Shown here: positions 59,799-64,000 of the stretch, one piece after another
Layout of the letters: each line of letters starts with the position of its first letter
Position numbering within the stretch: the stretch's first letter is position 1
From: a bacterium
GTDB lineage: Bacteria; Patescibacteriota; Saccharimonadia; Saccharimonadales; UBA4665
Reading direction: 5' to 3'
NCBI GenBank assembly: GCA_021777375.1
Contig: JAJYDV010000003.1
Location: 1-64,000, forward strand
DNA length: 64,000 nt
The notes under the pieces: model-generated
The model's database searches: none
The model's input: the letters and a program-made list of their open reading frames with translations, nothing else
Told to the model about the DNA's origin: nothing
Position numbers and translations under genes: made by a program

Positions 59799-61082
59799 CT
59801 ATTTATCCTCCAGAGCTTCGACTCCGGGAAGTTTACGCCCAGCCATCAATTCAAGACTGGCTCCGCCACCGGTTGAAACATGATCAAACTGATCAATTAA
59901 TCCACGGCTTTCAATGTAACCAACCGTATCACCGCCACCGACTAGACTAAACGGGCGGTAACCAAATTGGCCAAGTAAGGCATCAACAATTAGCTCGGTA
60001 CCGTGGGCAAAGGGTCCGCTTGCATCAATCAGAGAGGATACTTCTGTTACCCCCATTGTGCCATTCCATACTACGGTACTTACTTGTTGCATTGCACCGG
60101 CAATGAATGAGCCGCTAAAAGGTCCGATGTCCAGAATTCGTTCATGCTTGGCTATGCTAATCGCACCATGCGGTACTCGTCTGGGATAATTTTCTATTTC
60201 GGCGACAACGTGCGTACTGAAGTCGACAATTCTAGTCTTTGCATTTGACTCAATCTTCTCAGCTACCACCGCATCGCGCGGCAATACGAACACAAAACGC
60301 CGCTTTTTTGCTTCCTGGTCAGCTAAACGGAGGATGTCTCTAGCAAGCGGCAGGTCGTTGGAGGCTACTAGACTATCGCCAATAAAAAGTCCTTGGGCAC
60401 TTAAAAAGGTATTTCCCATAGCACCGCCAATGGCTACAATGTCGGAAATTTCAATAAATCTTTTTATTAAATCGAGCTTGTCGGCAATTTTTGCGCCGCC
60501 AATAATTGCCATTAACGGACGTTTAGGATTAGCCATTACATCGGTAATCGTATCAACCTCGCGTTTAAGCAAAAACCCGGCTACGGAAGGTAGGACGCGG
60601 GTAATTGCATCCGTCGAAGCGTGCTTACGGTGAACTACGCCGAAGCCGTCTTGAACAAACAGATCGGCCCCTTTAGCCAGTAACTTTGCAAAGCTCTCAG
60701 AGTTCTCTTCCTCTTCAGGATGAAAGCGTAGATTTTCGCAGAGTACTACTCCGCCGGGTGCTAATTTAGTTAGGGCTGCCTCAACTGGTTTACCGATACA
60801 ATCTTTGGCAAACTCCACTTTAACGCCCAGCATGCGTTCCAGAACTTGTGCTACCGGATGCAAAGAGAAATCAGAATTAAACCGACCTTCTGGACGACCC
60901 AAATGCGAGATTAGAATCGGTTTAGCTTCGTGCTCCAGTAAATATTTAATGGTCGGCAGGGCTTGTTTGATTCTATATGCATCAGCGACTTTACCGTCCT
61001 TAATAGGTACGTTAAAGTCAGTGCGCACTAATACCGTCTTACCGTTAACCGAAACGTCTTCAAGTGTTTTTTTAACAAACAT
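59799..61082 (-). CDS. pgk: phosphoglycerate kinase
   Basis: KTVLVRTDFNVPIKDG, ISHLGRPEG, GGAKIADKLDLI, FSLVGGGDTVGY. Confidence 0.97.
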   Translation of the reverse strand: MFVKKTLEDVSVNGKTVLVRTDFNVPIKDGKVADAYRIKQALPTIKYLLEHEAKPILISHLGRPEGRFNSDFSLHPVAQVLERMLGVKVEFAKDCIGKPVEAALTKLAPGGVVLCENLRFHPEEEENSESFAKLLAKGADLFVQDGFGVVHRKHASTDAITRVLPSVAGFLLKREVDTITDVMANPKRPLMAIIGGAKIADKLDLIKRFIEISDIVAIGGAMGNTFLSAQGLFIGDSLVASNDLPLARDILRLADQEAKKRRFVFVLPRDAVVAEKIESNAKTRIVDFSTHVVAEIENYPRRVPHGAISIAKHERILDIGPFSGSFIAGAMQQVSTVVWNGTMGVTEVSSLIDASGPFAHGTELIVDALLGQFGYRPFSLVGGGDTVGYIESRGLIDQFDHVSTGGGASLELMAGRKLPGVEALEDK

Positions 61083-61083
61083 A

Positions 61084-62520
61084 CTACTCTAGCATCCTTA
61101 CTTTAATGGTATCGGTAGTGCCGACTACGCCCGGTTGTTGACCAGACACCGTAACTATTACGTCGCCTTTGTTAAAGACATGAGTATCTCTCAAGTAATC
61201 CGTAAGTTTAACGGCAGCTTTGTTGGTTGCCGGTCGTATGAAACTATCCACTCCGAAGACAATTGCAAGTTGCTGGGCACTACGTTCTAGATTGGTTACG
61301 GCAATCAGAGGCGTATTTGGACGCCTCGCGGCAATGCTCAATGCTGTAGCGCCGGTTTTAGTTTCAGCAACTATGGCTTTTGCTTTTACGATTTGGGTAA
61401 GTTTAATAATCGCTTCGGTAATTGCGTCTTGAATCGACTGATTAGAGTTAGCCCCGTCAAAATTGACTAAGTATGGAGAGTGGCTTTCGGTGTAGCTAAT
61501 AATCCGCCGCATCGTTTTGACGGCCTCTAACGGGTAACGACCGTCGGCGGTTTCTTCACTAAGCATCAGACAGTCTGCGCCAATCAGTACAGCTGTAGCA
61601 ACGTCAGATACTTCGGCCCTGGACGGTTCCATTTCATGGGTCATACTAATCAGCATCTGGGTGGCAACGATTGTCGGTTTGGCATATTGCTGCCCGAGAG
61701 TAATGATTTTGCGTTGCACCAAGGGAATGCTCTCGGCCGGTGTTTCTACGGCTAAATCGCCGCGGGCAATCATCACTAAATCCGTTTCTTTTATTATGTC
61801 CTCCAGGTTGTCGAGAGCGGCTTTGGTTTCAATCTTCGCAATAATCCGGGCATTGAAATTGATGGTCGAGAGGATTCGTCTAAGCTGTTTAATGTCCTCG
61901 GCCGACTGCACAAAACTGAGTGCAACATAGTCAATATCCTGATTTGAACCCCATATCAGGTCGGCTCTATCTTTCGGTGTAATAACATCTCCAGCGAAAT
62001 CTGTATCGGGCAGGTTTATGCCTTTGCGCTTGATTAGCATCCCGTCATTTTGAACTTCTACATAAACCTCGCCATTCCTAATAGCCGTAACGTGGCTTAT
62101 TACGCGACCGTCAAACAGCATTACTCTTTCACCACGTTTTACCTTAGAACTGAGATCATATTGGGTCGGCAGATGCCCACCATTACTAAAGTCGGCGTTG
62201 TGTTCAAGGACTAGGGTTTGGCCACGCTTTACTTCAAGCGCACCATCGAAATCTCCTAGGCGCATTTTCGGACCTTGAAGGTCTTGAACAATTGACACAT
62301 AAACACCCAGCTCACTCGCGGCTTTACGTACCCATTTAATCTGTTCGCCTTTTTCTTTGTGAGTTCCGTGTGAAAAATTGAGTCTAAAGCCGTTAACGCC
62401 GCTTTTTATTAACTCTAAAACCAACTCATAGCTACTGGTCGCTGGACCTAGCGTAGCTAAGATTTTGGTTAGTCTACGCTCACTTGAAACTTCTGGTTTT
62501 ATTATTTTATTGCCCACCAT
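61084..62520 (-). CDS. pyk: pyruvate kinase
   Basis: TKILATLGPATSSYE, RLNFSHGTHKE, IAKIETKAALDNL, MIARGDLAVETP, ATQMLISM. Confidence 0.97.
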   Translation of the reverse strand: MVGNKIIKPEVSSERRLTKILATLGPATSSYELVLELIKSGVNGFRLNFSHGTHKEKGEQIKWVRKAASELGVYVSIVQDLQGPKMRLGDFDGALEVKRGQTLVLEHNADFSNGGHLPTQYDLSSKVKRGERVMLFDGRVISHVTAIRNGEVYVEVQNDGMLIKRKGINLPDTDFAGDVITPKDRADLIWGSNQDIDYVALSFVQSAEDIKQLRRILSTINFNARIIAKIETKAALDNLEDIIKETDLVMIARGDLAVETPAESIPLVQRKIITLGQQYAKPTIVATQMLISMTHEMEPSRAEVSDVATAVLIGADCLMLSEETADGRYPLEAVKTMRRIISYTESHSPYLVNFDGANSNQSIQDAITEAIIKLTQIVKAKAIVAETKTGATALSIAARRPNTPLIAVTNLERSAQQLAIVFGVDSFIRPATNKAAVKLTDYLRDTHVFNKGDVIVTVSGQQPGVVGTTDTIKVRMLE

Positions 62521-62567
62521 TCGCCTATAAGTATATGAGTGACAGGCCTAAATTTAAAGCCTTACGG

Positions 62568-63041
62568 CTAGTTATGGATAAAGTTGTACTGGCTGGCCGA
62601 CTGGGGAGACATGATTCGAGTGTCTACTTCATCCCAACCTACACGGTTCATTTCAGATATCGTCCAGGCGCCGGTTTGGGAGTTTACACTCTCGACAAAA
62701 GCTACGTGTCCAAGTCCGCCGGGTGCCTGAGAGTCCTGCATAATGGCTCCGAAGCTAGGCACGTGATCAACCAGGTAGCCATCTGCTGAGGCGCGCGTTG
62801 CCCAGGTAATCGCATTGCCCCAGCTGTTTGGTATTGGCTCACCAATTTGGATACGCCGTAGAGCTACCCAGTAAGTACACTCACCGTACTCATAGGCATC
62901 TGAGGTGTTAGCTGGCAAGTCAAACAAACTAATTGCTGCGGAGGCCAAGGCGCCAACATTCGTCGCCGTGAGCAAGGTAATAATTGGCATACCCGCCATA
63001 AAGATAACTACCCCTACTGCAATAGCAACCATTTTTTTCAT
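62568..63041 (-). CDS. CHAP-domain secreted amidase
   Basis: N-terminal TM/signal; YGECTYWVALRRIQIGEPIPNSWGNAITWA..GHVAFVESV. Confidence 0.85.
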   Translation of the reverse strand: MKKMVAIAVGVVIFMAGMPIITLLTATNVGALASAAISLFDLPANTSDAYEYGECTYWVALRRIQIGEPIPNSWGNAITWATRASADGYLVDHVPSFGAIMQDSQAPGGLGHVAFVESVNSQTGAWTISEMNRVGWDEVDTRIMSPQSASQYNFIHN

Positions 63042-64000
63042 TTCGCGAAGACCTCGTTTGGATCAGTAGTAATTAACGGGTGTTCGCTTGCAGACGCTAC
63101 AACACTTAACGCAACATGGTTCAAGTCCGCAATAATTAACGCATCACCGCGTTCACAAGTCAGCAAAAAGCTTTGTTCGAACTCGCTCAACTTAAATTCC
63201 CGGGAAACGTTACTGATTGTCGTGCTGTCCTGACGCATTAAAATCCTTAACGAACTTTGGCTGGCAATGGCTCGTCCGTATTCGTTAGTTAAAAAGTCCG
63301 TTGCCTGCTGCGAGATAATCGCGACTCCCAGCCAATATTTCCTGGCTCTTCTAAAAAGTCCGGCAATAAAACGGGCGCTTTGTTCATGCTCCAGCAACAA
63401 CCAACCCTCATCAATAACCAGTAGGCGTCGTTTCGGTTCGTTCTTAACCTTATCCCAGACGAAATTTGAGATTATGACCATCATCATCTGGCGCAAATTG
63501 TCCGGCAGATCCTTGATGTCAAATACTACCAAGCGATTATCTAAATCGATATTTGTCGGGTGGTTAAAAACAGATGAAAGTGAGCCGCTAACATACTTAT
63601 CCAGGCGTTCGGCTAATTTAATTTCCTGAGCGTCAATTAGTTGCTTATAAAAGTCCTCTAGTGTCACCTCGCGCTTTGCAGAGACTCTTTTGTAAGCAGC
63701 TAGGACAGCTTTATCTACGGCAGCCATTTCTTGAGCATTTAAGCCATCCGCCATTAGTGAAATAATTTCTGTAAGACCCTGGACCTGCTCGGCTAATGAG
63801 ACAGAAGTGGTTGTTTTATTTTTACCGTTCAATCCAAAAGGATTTATTTTTTGGCTTGAGCCAATGGAAAGTTCAATGTGGGCGCCACCAACCGATCCTG
63901 CCAGATTAGCGTATTCACGCTCCGGATCAATAACGATAACGTCCGTGCCAAGCATTAATTGTCTAAGTATCTCGACCTTGCTGGCGTAGCTTTTTCCGCT
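63038..64000 (-). CDS. VirB4/TraC-family ATPase, N-terminus beyond window (partial)
   Basis: Walker A SGKSYASKVEILRQL continues to window edge; DVIVIDPEREY, LLVIDEGWLLLEHEQSARFIAGLFRRARKYWLGVAIISQQ. Confidence 0.9.
   Translation of the reverse strand, partial: SGKSYASKVEILRQLMLGTDVIVIDPEREYANLAGSVGGAHIELSIGSSQKINPFGLNGKNKTTTSVSLAEQVQGLTEIISLMADGLNAQEMAAVDKAVLAAYKRVSAKREVTLEDFYKQLIDAQEIKLAERLDKYVSGSLSSVFNHPTNIDLDNRLVVFDIKDLPDNLRQMMMVIISNFVWDKVKNEPKRRLLVIDEGWLLLEHEQSARFIAGLFRRARKYWLGVAIISQQATDFLTNEYGRAIASQSSLRILMRQDSTTISNVSREFKLSEFEQSFLLTCERGDALIIADLNHVALSVVASASEHPLITTDPNEVFAK

Overview
This 64 kb window looks like a chromosome segment of a Candidatus Saccharibacteria (TM7)/Patescibacteria-type genome. 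The basis is compact genes, almost all on the minus strand, tight ATGA/TAATATG couplings, the standard genetic code (UGA not read through), and family-typical proteins. Core content includes ligA, uvrA, uvrC, pcrA/uvrD-like, sbcB, obg, ruvX, mltG, ftsA-like, alaS, mnmA, an F1-type ATPase cluster, a cysteine desulfurase, tatD, metG, rsmA, tpiA-pgk-pyk and a virB4-like gene cut by the window end. There are nine tRNA genes and a clear but unannotated tmRNA (ssrA). The most notable accessory content is: (1) a mercury-resistance-like operon (ArsR regulator, two CC-motif membrane proteins, thioredoxin-like protein, MerA ending in SCCT) with a near-consensus leaderless promoter; (2) two copies of a coupled two-gene cassette (exported Cys-containing protein plus prepilin-like protein) with conserved C-terminal motifs; (3) a 1.57 kb actinobacterial-looking segment with a serine-recombinase remnant, flanked by AATGGTGG direct repeats at the CCA end of a tRNA-Val; (4) a divergent F1 ATPase cluster with no a/c subunit genes at the locus, non-canonical beta motifs and an epsilon lacking its C-terminal domain; (5) a tmRNA with a 25-aa tag and an altered T-loop, in the same window as an AlaRS that lacks the C-Ala domain. 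All assignments come from reading the sequence; no database searches were run.
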